A stretch of 19,081 nucleotides of DNA from positions 1-19,081 of the forward strand of contig JAEZDW010000113.1 of the NCBI GenBank assembly GCA_023417955.1. Direction: 5' to 3'. The notes under the pieces were generated by a model. The model searched no databases. It was not told the origin of the DNA and saw only the letters and a program-made list of their open reading frames with translations. The stretch comes from Bacteroidota bacterium. Its GTDB lineage: Bacteria; Bacteroidota; Bacteroidia; Cytophagales; Cyclobacteriaceae. The position numbers were made by a program, and so were the translations under genes. This document shows, in pieces, positions 1 to 7,068 of this stretch; position 1 is the first letter of the stretch; the number at the start of each line of letters is the position of its first letter.

Positions 1-805
1 GAATAAGCGGCAATCCGTCCATACCCGATCCGACGATAACAATCTTGGAATTAGGGGAATTGGAGAGCTCCAGCGTGGCCTCTATGCCTCTCATTTTCAG
101 CAGGCGGTCCGTCAAACTGTTGTTGACGATATTGTTGGCAGCGGCTTCACCTTCGGCTGCAATACGCTTCCGTTCCGCTTCACTTTTTTCCTTGTCGAGG
201 CGGTATTGGTAAGCCAGAGCTTCCTGTTCCTGCTGAAGTTTGTTTTCTATGGCAATTCGGATCTGCTCCGGCAGTTTTATCGAACGAATCAGTACCGCAG
301 TAGCATTTACGTAGCTGACATTCAGAATTTTTTCTGTCTCATTTTTGACTGCGTTTTCTACTTCGGCGCGCTTTGTCGAGTAGATTTCTTCGGCTGTATA
401 CCGTGCCAGTACCTGCCGCGTTACGGAGCGGACTTCCGGAGCCACAAGAATTCGCACATAGTCTCTGGTAAACTTTTCGTGGATGTGCCCGATCCGGTCA
501 GCCATCGGATGATAGCGCACAGAAACATCGACGTGAATAGGCAAGCCGTTCTTGTCGTTGATGTCCATATTTTCCTCGATCGTTGTCTCCGCTACTTCAT
601 AGACGATGACATCGTTCCAGGGTGCCTTGACGTGGGTACCAGGTTCGATAACGTGGTCGCGGTCAAGACCATCGCCAAATGGATAGAAAATCACGGCACG
701 TTCATACGGACCGATTTGATAAATGATACTCGACGACAGGCCGAGCAGGACAAACAAAAGGATTACACCTATTACGATAAAGGGCAGAAGTCTTCGATTA
801 TTCAT
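1..805 (-). CDS. SPFH/prohibitin family membrane protein (C-terminus cut by window edge)
   Basis: Reading the minus strand from an ATG at 805-803 gives 268 codons with no stop before the window edge, so the gene is 3'-truncated here. The protein starts with a short basic segment (MNNRRLLP) and one membrane helix at about residues 8-25. An SPFH/band-7 domain follows at about 28-195 (IGPYERAVIF, then a characteristic VRYHP strand and RQVLARYTAEEIYSTKR). An Ala/Glu/Lys-rich coiled coil follows at about 200-230. This is the architecture of bacterial prohibitin-like proteins, which form membrane-anchored oligomeric assemblies and often modulate membrane proteases or lipid domains. Family members are usually about 270-290 residues, so only a few residues should be missing. 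It stands alone and divergent from the histidine kinase at 1022. HflK/HflC or slipin-type proteins are alternatives, but the extended coiled coil and size favour prohibitin. The client protein is unknown. Confidence 0.88.
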   Translation of the reverse strand, partial: MNNRRLLPFIVIGVILLFVLLGLSSSIIYQIGPYERAVIFYPFGDGLDRDHVIEPGTHVKAPWNDVIVYEVAETTIEENMDINDKNGLPIHVDVSVRYHPMADRIGHIHEKFTRDYVRILVAPEVRSVTRQVLARYTAEEIYSTKRAEVENAVKNETEKILNVSYVNATAVLIRSIKLPEQIRIAIENKLQQEQEALAYQYRLDKEKSEAERKRIAAEGEAAANNIVNNSLTDRLLKMRGIEATLELSNSPNSKIVIVGSGMDGLPLI

Positions 806-1021
806 AAATCAGGAGGTTAAGGATCACTGCTTCCGGAATATCCGGGGCGCTAAAACTACAACATAATTGGGAGTCGTGTTTAAACGGCTACGTGCCTTTT
901 AAAGGTAATTCAGGTCTGAATGCGCCAACTGCATTCATAATCAAATAATTAAGTTAAATTAGTTTACCGAAGCCTGTGTTAGACAGGATTTATCCCTTAT
1001 AATAGAGCTTTTAAACTATAT

Positions 1022-3646
1022 ATGTTGAGGCTGATATTGGCATGCCTCCTGTCGGGGAGTTTATCCGGGTTTGTCTTCGCCCAGGGCACCAGGACAGATA
1101 GCCTTGTGTCAGCAGCAGAGAAGGCAGCGGACCCGAAAAAGAAGGCCGATCTCCTCAACGAACTTGCCCAGCACGTGTTTAACAACGACCCTTCGCGTGC
1201 TTATGACTTTGCTGATAAGGCCTTTGTTCTGGCCGAGAAAAACAAATACGGTGCTGGCGCGCGACGGGCACTCACACTTCGTGGTCATTACTTCTATGTT
1301 CGCGGCGACCGCGACCAGGCGCTGCAGCTCTATCGCCGCGGCACTGCTGTTTCAGCACCTCCTGACAAGTTCCTCGGCTACAATTATGTGCTCACCGGAA
1401 ATCTGTACCAATCACTGGCGAGTTACGATACCGCAGAGCGATTTTACCTGGATGGTCTTCGTTTGCTAAAAGATAACGGCGGCCGGGAATTGACGGCGTA
1501 TGCCCACAGAAATCTTGGAGAACTATACCTGACTCAATGGCGTAATGCCGAAGCCGCAACGCAGTTTCGCGAGGCTGAGAAGATTTATTCGAAAATCAAT
1601 TCAAAGGCCGGCAGGGCGGATATACTGCTCGCACTTGCAGAGCTGAACAAAAACCTTGGTGACTATCAAAAGGCAGAGCGCTACATCGGCGAAGGGTGTG
1701 CGATAGCTGAGGCCGTTGATGATCATCGTCTTAAAACACGATGCAGGATTGCCAGAGGTGAGATCCTGTATAAACTCGGTGAATTCCTCGCCGCGCTGGA
1801 CCTCTATCTCGACTTGCTCGAGGATTTCAACGACCGGGACGATCCGCGCACCCATCTCAAGATATATTCGGGACTCGGTGATGTCTATGAGGTACTCGGA
1901 CAGAATGATCTCTCTCTGCGCTATTTTCTCGAAGCGCTTGAAATATCTGAGTTTCTGGGCATGCGGCACGAAACCGGAAAGGTCTGCAGCAACATTGCCT
2001 GGATTTATAAGAACCAAAGGAATTTTCCGCCTGCGTTTGAGTTTGTCGACAGGTCGCTGCGTATCCGTGAAGGGATAGGTGATGCCTTTGGAGTAGGGAA
2101 CTCATACAACGTACGCGGAGTCATTTACCTGCAGCAAAAGAATTACCTGGAGGCAGTGCGCTGGATTACCCGCGCCCTTGAGATAAGAAAGGAGATCGGG
2201 TATCGGGAGGGCGTGGCGGCGTGTTACTACAACCTCGGGATGATCTACGAGGAGCAGAAGAAATACCGTGAGGCGCTGGCGTATCAGCTTAAGGCGTATG
2301 AATACGAGAAACAAACTGGAAACAAGTTCAACATCGGAACAGCCTTCAGTAGTATCGGAAGCGTATATACTTACCTGGGTAAATTCGACAGCGCGCGCTA
2401 TTACCTGGAGAAAGCCGATGAAATAGGACGCCAAACGGCGTCGCTTGAGCTGCAGATGGAGAACTGTTTCTATTGGTCAGAGTTCTATGAACATCAGGGA
2501 AAGTTCAGCGAGGCCCTGGTATGGCATAAGAAGTATGCAGCGTTGAATGACAGCGTTTATCACGAGACCGGTGCGACGAGGCTTGCCGAAATGCAGGCAT
2601 TGTATCAGGCGGACCAGAAAGACAAGGCCATAACCGTGTTGAGTCAGGAAAAAGAGCTGCAAACAAATCAGCTTGAGCTCCAGACGTCGCAGATCCGTTT
2701 CCAGCGTTACGTAATCATTTCAGTGATTGTTGCTTTGATCCTGGTATTGCTCCTCACTTACAAGACCTGGAAGTACAATCGTGAAATTAAACTGGCGCAT
2801 AAAGAGATCGTGGAGCGCAAAGAGGAACTGCAGGCGAAATCCGAGGAGCTGCAACATGCCTATGAAACGATCGCGCACAGCAATCGCGAGCTGGAGCGCA
2901 AGGTGAATGAACGGACGTCGGCCCTGACAGAGGCGTACCGCGAACTGGATACGTTCTTTTACCGCGCGTCGCATGATTTCAGGAGGCCATTAACAACCTT
3001 CCTCGGTTTGGCAGAAGTCGCCAAGATCACCCTTAAAGACGAGAATGCCCGCGAGCTCTTCGACAAGGTCCGGGAGACCGCCATCAACCTCGACAAGATG
3101 CTCTTCAAACTTCAATCTATTAGTGATTTAGGCTCGCAGCAGCTGGCCTACGCCGAAGTAGACATGAATGACCTGTTTCAGCGTGTGCTTAACCAGTTCC
3201 GCGGGCAACTGGAGGAACGCGAGATCCTCACTGCGACGAGCTGCATCATGTCGGAGCGATTCTTTTCGTATCCTGAAATGATTTACCTCGTCCTTGAGAA
3301 CCTCGTTGAAAATGCCATTGCTTTCTGCAGGTATCAGGGAGCGTACCTCCGCCTGCGTGCCTCAAGCGAGAATGGACGCGTGGTCATCGAAGTGGCGGAT
3401 AACGGTGATGGTATCGAAGAACAGTTTCACAGCCGGATATTCGATATGTACTTCCGCGGCAATGACCGGTCAAAAGGAAACGGCCTGGGCTTATATATTA
3501 TCCGTAAGGCTGTCGAGAAGCTCGATGGAACGATTTCGTTCACAAGTGCGCCCGACCAGGGCACTCATTTCATCCTGAACTTTCCGCTTGATCTCAAGTC
3601 AATTACAAGGCTTGAGGAAGAATTGGCGGAAAGAATGCATTTGTAA
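1022..3646 (+). CDS. TPR-domain transmembrane sensor histidine kinase
   Basis: An 874-residue hybrid of periplasmic TPR sensor and cytoplasmic kinase. A signal peptide is visible at residues 1-21 (hydrophobic, ending FVFAQ). Repeated TPR-like helical pairs run from about 40 to 510, with many A-x-x-Y/F positions. A single transmembrane helix spans about 564-583, followed by a charged coiled coil (about 590-640). The HisKA H-box has the phospho-accepting His at 651 in SHDFRRPL. The HATPase domain has an N-box (ENLVENAIAF, about 759-768), a G1 box (DNGDGI, from 793), an F-box (IFDMYFRG) and a G2 box (GNGLGLY, 819-825), so all kinase motifs appear intact. There is no fused receiver or output domain and no response regulator gene in the window, so its partner must be encoded elsewhere. 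The ligand is not predictable. TPR kinases of this build are common in Bacteroidota. The start is at 1022, preceded by an AT-rich leader. Confidence 0.9.
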   Translation: MLRLILACLLSGSLSGFVFAQGTRTDSLVSAAEKAADPKKKADLLNELAQHVFNNDPSRAYDFADKAFVLAEKNKYGAGARRALTLRGHYFYVRGDRDQALQLYRRGTAVSAPPDKFLGYNYVLTGNLYQSLASYDTAERFYLDGLRLLKDNGGRELTAYAHRNLGELYLTQWRNAEAATQFREAEKIYSKINSKAGRADILLALAELNKNLGDYQKAERYIGEGCAIAEAVDDHRLKTRCRIARGEILYKLGEFLAALDLYLDLLEDFNDRDDPRTHLKIYSGLGDVYEVLGQNDLSLRYFLEALEISEFLGMRHETGKVCSNIAWIYKNQRNFPPAFEFVDRSLRIREGIGDAFGVGNSYNVRGVIYLQQKNYLEAVRWITRALEIRKEIGYREGVAACYYNLGMIYEEQKKYREALAYQLKAYEYEKQTGNKFNIGTAFSSIGSVYTYLGKFDSARYYLEKADEIGRQTASLELQMENCFYWSEFYEHQGKFSEALVWHKKYAALNDSVYHETGATRLAEMQALYQADQKDKAITVLSQEKELQTNQLELQTSQIRFQRYVIISVIVALILVLLLTYKTWKYNREIKLAHKEIVERKEELQAKSEELQHAYETIAHSNRELERKVNERTSALTEAYRELDTFFYRASHDFRRPLTTFLGLAEVAKITLKDENARELFDKVRETAINLDKMLFKLQSISDLGSQQLAYAEVDMNDLFQRVLNQFRGQLEEREILTATSCIMSERFFSYPEMIYLVLENLVENAIAFCRYQGAYLRLRASSENGRVVIEVADNGDGIEEQFHSRIFDMYFRGNDRSKGNGLGLYIIRKAVEKLDGTISFTSAPDQGTHFILNFPLDLKSITRLEEELAERMHL

Positions 3647-3665
3647 GATCAGGCTATGTTCTATT

Positions 3666-3695
3666 AAAAAAAGGCACGACGAACCCGCCGTGCCT
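3666..3695 (-). terminator. Rho-independent terminator of the Gfo/Idh/MocA gene
   Basis: On the minus strand, AGGCACG and CGTGCCT form a perfect 7-bp stem (3672-3678 with 3689-3695) that can extend inward by three more pairs including one G-U. It is followed directly by a run of seven T (A-run 3666-3672 on the plus strand). It lies 5 nt past the stop of the oxidoreductase gene. On the plus strand the hairpin also follows the kinase gene but lacks a T-tract, so it is mainly a minus-strand terminator. Confidence 0.85.
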
Positions 3696-3700
3696 CTTCT

Positions 3701-5107
3701 TCAGGATTTCACTTCTCTGGCTTTCACCGGATCCCAGTGAACGATCCGTTGTTCGAAATAGCTCGTGTTGCTGGCAAGTGCCGGCCCCGCTGCCTGCATA
3801 CCAAACAAGGCATCCTCAACCACTTTCTTTCCCTCGCGGACACCGGCGTAAAAGTTCTTGTGGTGATCGAGGTTAGCGCTGTAGTTCTGAGGTGCCAGGA
3901 ACTCGATGTCGTCTTCTTTGGCGCGCTTCACAGGATTGTGGTTTGCCTTATACCATTGCTCGTAACGCTTCTGCTCTGCTTCGGCGAACGTGTCGAACGA
4001 ATCCCAGCCACCATACGTCGGAATGTTTGACAGCTTCCTCTTCTTCACACGAACATAACTCCAGCCCATGTCAATGTATCCATCCGTACCGATCAGCCTG
4101 AGTCCTTCACCACTTTCGCTTCCGTCTACGAAGTTTACGCGCATTTGCAAATTGAACGCCGGGTGCTTTGCGGTCGCCGGGTAGTCGTATAAACCGAGCG
4201 TGATATCGGGAACATCGCGACCGTCTTTCCAGTAGCGCAGCCCTCCGGTAGCATAAATCCGGTTTGGCCCGTCTGATTCAGTGACGGCGTGAAGTGCGCT
4301 GAACAAATGCACGAAGAGGTCGCCAGCAATACCGGTGCCGTAGTCGCGGTAGTTTCTCCATCGGAAGAAGCGTACAGGATCGAACGCCGTCTTTGGTGCG
4401 TCGCCAATAAATCGATCCCAGTCGATCGTTTCCTTACTTGCGTCGGTTGGTATGGAATATTGCCACGCGCCGTTTGAGCTGTGGCGATCCATCCAGGTTT
4501 CAACCATGACCAGGTCTCCGATAACACCGGATTTAAAGAGCTCCCGCGTCTTTTCGGTTACTATGGAGCTAACGCGCTGGCTACCTACTTCAACAACTTT
4601 GCCGGTTTTCTTCTGAGCTTCGATTACAGCTGCACCTTCATCAAGGTGATGGACCATTGGCTTTTCTACATAAACATGCTTGCCTTTGTTAAGGGCTTCA
4701 ATCGTGAGGTGGTCGTGCCAGTGATCTGAAGTGGAAATGATCACAGCATCAATATCCTTGCGGTCAAGCAGTTCTTTATAGTTTCGCGTAGTGTAAATGT
4801 CCTTTCCGAGTTTCTCTTTTGCGCGCACAAGTCTGCCGTCGTACAGGTCGCACGCGGCTACAAGTTTGACTCCGGGAACCTGCCTGCTGACATCGGCGTT
4901 GGCAAATCCCATGATACCCATCCCGATAAGACCGACCTGGATGTTATCATTTGCAGCGAACTTTTCCTTCTCCTGCCGGGCGGTATCAAGGGTAATAATT
5001 TTACCCGGTTGTCCATGTAAGATTAAAGGCGCTGTTCCACTGATAATCGTAGTACTTAACGCTTTTTTGAGAAAACTTCTTCTCGATTTTGAAGATTGAT
5101 TTGACAT
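3701..5107 (-). CDS. Tat-exported Gfo/Idh/MocA family oxidoreductase
   Basis: 468 residues counted from the ATG at 5107-5105. The open frame continues to an ATG at 5164, but I chose the inner start because it places a classic twin-arginine signal (SRRSFLK, residues 8-14, plus a hydrophobic stretch) at the N-terminus. The longer version would also overlap a candidate promoter. After the signal comes a Rossmann fold with the nucleotide-binding loop GLIGMGIMG (about 60-68). The family signature EKP sits at about 148-150 (catalytic-type Lys149), and a conserved GDLFVHLFSALH segment at about 262-273 carries the Asp/His residues typical of the substrate site. The family oxidises or reduces sugars, inositols and related polyols with NAD(P). 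Tat export suggests folding with its cofactor before transfer to the periplasm. GH109 glycosidases share the fold and Tat signal and are an alternative, but EKP favours a dehydrogenase-type enzyme. The substrate is unknown. Confidence 0.87.
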   Translation of the reverse strand: MSNQSSKSRRSFLKKALSTTIISGTAPLILHGQPGKIITLDTARQEKEKFAANDNIQVGLIGMGIMGFANADVSRQVPGVKLVAACDLYDGRLVRAKEKLGKDIYTTRNYKELLDRKDIDAVIISTSDHWHDHLTIEALNKGKHVYVEKPMVHHLDEGAAVIEAQKKTGKVVEVGSQRVSSIVTEKTRELFKSGVIGDLVMVETWMDRHSSNGAWQYSIPTDASKETIDWDRFIGDAPKTAFDPVRFFRWRNYRDYGTGIAGDLFVHLFSALHAVTESDGPNRIYATGGLRYWKDGRDVPDITLGLYDYPATAKHPAFNLQMRVNFVDGSESGEGLRLIGTDGYIDMGWSYVRVKKRKLSNIPTYGGWDSFDTFAEAEQKRYEQWYKANHNPVKRAKEDDIEFLAPQNYSANLDHHKNFYAGVREGKKVVEDALFGMQAAGPALASNTSYFEQRIVHWDPVKAREVKS

Positions 5108-5134
5108 AATGCTAATCTGGTTTGCAAGACCTGA

Positions 5135-5164
5135 GGAAGTTACGATATTTGCTATCGAAGTCAA
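5135..5164 (-). promoter_or_regulatory. Candidate Bacteroidota-type promoter for the Gfo/Idh/MocA gene
   Basis: On the minus strand a TTG (5164-5162) is followed after exactly 19 nt by TAACTTCC (5142-5135). This partly matches the Bacteroidota pattern TTTG-N19-TAnnTTTG. It would start transcription about 20 nt upstream of the chosen ATG at 5107. The match is incomplete at the 3' end of the -7 box, so this is tentative. Confidence 0.3.
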
Positions 5165-5244
5165 TGGTCATTTTCACGAACGGATGAAAACGATCATCAC
5201 CTCCCTCAATTCCTCAAGTACTTTTTTGTTAAGACCCGATCACA

Positions 5245-6270
5245 ATGAATTTTAATTTTTTCCGGAACAAAAGTTTTGCGATAGATCTGGGAAACACCAA
5301 CACGTTGGTCAGTGACGCCCGCAGAATTTTGCTTTCCCAACCTTCATATATCGTCTTTGATGCTGAGACTCACGCGGTGAAAGCAGTAGGGGATATGGCT
5401 TTCAATATGTTTGAGAAGAATCATCTTGAGCTGAAACCTGTGAAGCCGCTGAAGGGTGGTGTAATCGCGGACTATGATTCAGCGAGCAAAATGATCAAGG
5501 AACTCGTTTCGCGCGCAGATGGGTCAAAATCTTTTCTGAGTGGTTATGATAATCTGATTGCGGGTATTCCGTACTGCACGACCGAAGTCGAAAGACGCGC
5601 ATTGAGGGACGCATTGGATCAGTTTAATGCACGACACACTTACCTCCTGTACGAGCCGATCGCTGCAGCAATAGGTTTGGGTTTGGATATTCGTGAGCCG
5701 GAAGGCAAGATGGTTATTGATATTGGCGGCGGACTTACAGAGATTGTGGTGATATCTCTTTCAGGGATTGCTGCGTTTCAATCGGTGAAGGCTGCTGGCG
5801 ACATGTTTGATGAAGCGATTCAGGACCACTTCCGCAGGCATTACAACATGGCAATCGGATTGCGGACGGCAGAGCAGATCAAAATCACTGTGGGAGCCGT
5901 TACGAATAACCTTGAGGAGGTGCCTGAACCGATGATGGTGAAAGGAAAGGACCTCGTAGAAGGTCTTCCCGTTACCCGGATGATCGATCATTTCGAAGTG
6001 GTTACAATACTGGAGAAATCTGTTGCGGCTATTGAGCACGGCATCGTTCAGACGCTCGAAATATGCCCGCCGGAACTGGCTGCTGATATTTACGAGAACG
6101 GTATACACGTGACAGGCGGAAACGCTCAATTGCGTGGCCTCAGGGAACGTTTTCAATCCAAGATCAAACTTCCGGTACACATTGACGATGAGCCGCTGCT
6201 ATCGGTTGGAAAAGGCGTGGCGAAGGCGCTGTCTGATACCCGTAGGTTCAAGAGTGTGCTTTTTGAATAG
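5245..6270 (+). CDS. MreB-like bacterial actin homologue (divergent paralogue)
   Basis: 341 residues spanning a full actin-fold ATPase of MreB length. The phosphate-1 loop is IDLGNTNT (13-20), where typical MreB has IDLGTANT. The conserved catalytic-type Glu is in YEPIAAAIG (Glu137). The phosphate-2 loop is DIGGGLTEI (159-167), and the adenosine loop reads TGGNAQLRG (290-298) instead of the usual TGGGALLRG. Other MreB hallmarks such as GVIADYDSA and IGLRTAEQIK are present. MreB polymerises under the inner membrane to organise wall synthesis. This gene stands alone, with no mreC, mreD, pbp2 or rodA beside it, and the two altered loops suggest it is not the main rod-shape MreB but a second paralogue. 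It ends at a very strong terminator. Assignment to the MreB branch is firm; a role in shape is inferred. Confidence 0.85.
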   Translation: MNFNFFRNKSFAIDLGNTNTLVSDARRILLSQPSYIVFDAETHAVKAVGDMAFNMFEKNHLELKPVKPLKGGVIADYDSASKMIKELVSRADGSKSFLSGYDNLIAGIPYCTTEVERRALRDALDQFNARHTYLLYEPIAAAIGLGLDIREPEGKMVIDIGGGLTEIVVISLSGIAAFQSVKAAGDMFDEAIQDHFRRHYNMAIGLRTAEQIKITVGAVTNNLEEVPEPMMVKGKDLVEGLPVTRMIDHFEVVTILEKSVAAIEHGIVQTLEICPPELAADIYENGIHVTGGNAQLRGLRERFQSKIKLPVHIDDEPLLSVGKGVAKALSDTRRFKSVLFE

Positions 6271-6293
6271 ACTCAAGGAACGGTCTGGCTTTA

Positions 6294-6331
6294 AAACAAA
6301 AATGCCTCGCATAAGCGGGGCATTTTTGTTT
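6294..6331. terminator. Strong bidirectional rho-independent terminator
   Basis: A 17-bp stem (6294-6310 with 6315-6331, one G-U pair, loop ATAA) has a GC core flanked by A-rich and T-rich arms, so it gives a U-tract in both directions. It lies 23 nt past the MreB-like gene on the plus strand and about 70 nt past the histone-like gene on the minus strand, and probably ends both transcripts. Confidence 0.92.
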
Positions 6332-6400
6332 GGAAGGCGTGCTGAATAAAGGTGTTCCGGTGTCACCTTCTGCTATGTGAGAAAAGCGTTAAAGGTTCAG

Positions 6401-6904
6401 TCAGGATTCAGAACCTGTAGACGACCCGAACAGATCCGCCTGGCTTCCGTTTGATCCCTCGTTATTTGCCTCAGACTCGGACGTACCTGACACTTCAGTA
6501 GTCTCTGCCGGAGCAGCAGGTGCAATAACAGACTCAGGCTTGGCGGCCTCTTTTTCCTGAAGTCTCTTCTTCGCTCTCTTCTTCAGTGCAGCCAGTTTCG
6601 ACGAAGGAGATGGCGATTTCTTCGCGGCCTTTTTAGGGGCTGCTTTCCTGGCCGACTTCTTCGCTGCTTTCTTAGCCGATTTCTTTGCGGCTTTTTTAGC
6701 TGATTTCTTTGCAGCCTTCTTTGCAGCCTTCTTCGCTGCTTTCTTTGGCGCTGCCTTCCTTGCGGATTTCTTAGCTACTTTTTTGGCTTTCTTAGCCGCC
6801 TTTTTAGCTGTTTTCTTAGTGGCCTTTCTCGCCGATTTCTTTGCAGACTTCTTTGCAGATTTCTTAGCAGACTTCTTCGCTGCCTTTTTTGCTTTCTTTG
6901 CCAT
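6401..6904 (-). CDS. Histone H1-like lysine/alanine-rich DNA-binding protein with acidic tail
   Basis: 167 residues. Residues 1-97 consist almost only of Lys, Ala and Ser with a few Arg, Thr and Pro, built from AAKK/SAKK/SARK tetrads like the C-terminal domain of eukaryotic histone H1 and bacterial Hc1/AlgP-type proteins. A short Ser/Pro linker (98-102) leads to a basic, potentially helical stretch (about 103-120), and then a Ser/Glu/Gly/Asn-rich, low-complexity acidic tail (122-167). Such proteins bind DNA non-specifically and compact the nucleoid. The tail ends near QADLFG (155-160), which resembles a sliding-clamp-binding pentapeptide. A 16-residue block occurs twice (44-59 and 81-96). The start is the first ATG, preceded by an A/T-rich leader without a Shine-Dalgarno site. 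The opposite strand is open but is only a shadow. Its in vivo role is inferred from composition. Confidence 0.85.
   Translation of the reverse strand: MAKKAKKAAKKSAKKSAKKSAKKSARKATKKTAKKAAKKAKKVAKKSARKAAPKKAAKKAAKKAAKKSAKKAAKKSAKKAAKKSARKAAPKKAAKKSPSPSSKLAALKKRAKKRLQEKEAAKPESVIAPAAPAETTEVSGTSESEANNEGSNGSQADLFGSSTGSES
6613..6904 (-). repeat. Degenerate 12-bp (KKSA/KKAA) tandem-repeat coding region
   Basis: The 5' half of the histone-like gene is built of tetrapeptide-encoding 12-bp units. A larger 48-bp block at 6728-6775 recurs at 6617-6664, a 111-bp offset. The encoded peptide is identical, but most of the compared codons differ synonymously between the copies. Confidence 0.8.
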
Positions 6905-6945
6905 AGCAATAAATTTTTTTGTTAGCCAAAAGTTAGTTAATAAAA

Positions 6946-6963
6946 ATTCTTTTTTTAAAGAAT
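6946..6963. promoter_or_regulatory. AT-rich inverted repeat upstream of the histone-like gene
   Basis: ATTCTTT (6946-6952) and AAAGAAT (6957-6963) form a perfect 7-bp inverted repeat with a TTTT spacer, 42 nt upstream of the histone-like start codon. It lies where promoter or operator elements would be expected. The surrounding A/T richness raises the chance of coincidence. Confidence 0.25.
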
Positions 6964-7042
6964 GACTAAAGAAAAAATTTCATACCACATGGTCAAAGCA
7001 TCACCTCGATAGCGTCGTAAGCGTTGCAAGTAGGTGTCTGTC

Positions 7043-7056
7043 CCGGATTAATCCGG
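7043..7056. repeat. Perfect 14-bp palindrome CCGGATTAATCCGG
   Basis: CCGGATTAATCCGG is perfectly self-complementary with no spacer. It lies 12 nt beyond the ABC exporter stop codon and about 140 nt upstream of the histone-like gene. It has no T-tract, so it is a poor terminator. It is better read as a possible dimeric protein-binding site, or as a chance palindrome. Confidence 0.4.
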
Positions 7057-7068
7057 CGACTGAATATC

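Noticed and set aside
206..820. Long plus-strand open frame of 204 codons at the left end
   Set aside because: It is the antisense shadow of the prohibitin-family gene, whose own minus-strand frame is open to the window edge and shows a full SPFH domain. The plus-strand translation has no recognisable motif.
918..936. GAATGC-N7-GCATTC hairpin in the gap between the prohibitin and kinase genes
   Set aside because: A 6-bp dyad in a 216-bp gap between divergent genes is not distinctive, and no promoter element adjoins it.
975..1003. Sigma70-like promoter with TATAAT at 998-1003 upstream of the kinase
   Set aside because: No -35 box at a suitable distance and no Bacteroidota-type TTTG/TAnnTTTG pair; the region is simply AT-rich.
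3294..3578. Plus-strand 94-codon frame inside the kinase gene
   Set aside because: It is an out-of-frame overlap with the intact HATPase coding region and shows no domain features.
5108..5164. Longer start of the Gfo/Idh/MocA gene at 5164
   Set aside because: It would put 19 residues before the twin-arginine signal and overlap a candidate promoter, whereas the start at 5107 gives a standard Tat signal peptide.
6783..6965. Plus-strand 60-codon frame encoding a very hydrophobic Phe/Ala/Leu/Asp peptide resembling a membrane protein
   Set aside because: The hydrophobicity is the direct antisense consequence of the Lys/Ala repeats of the histone-like gene, and it has no independent start signals.
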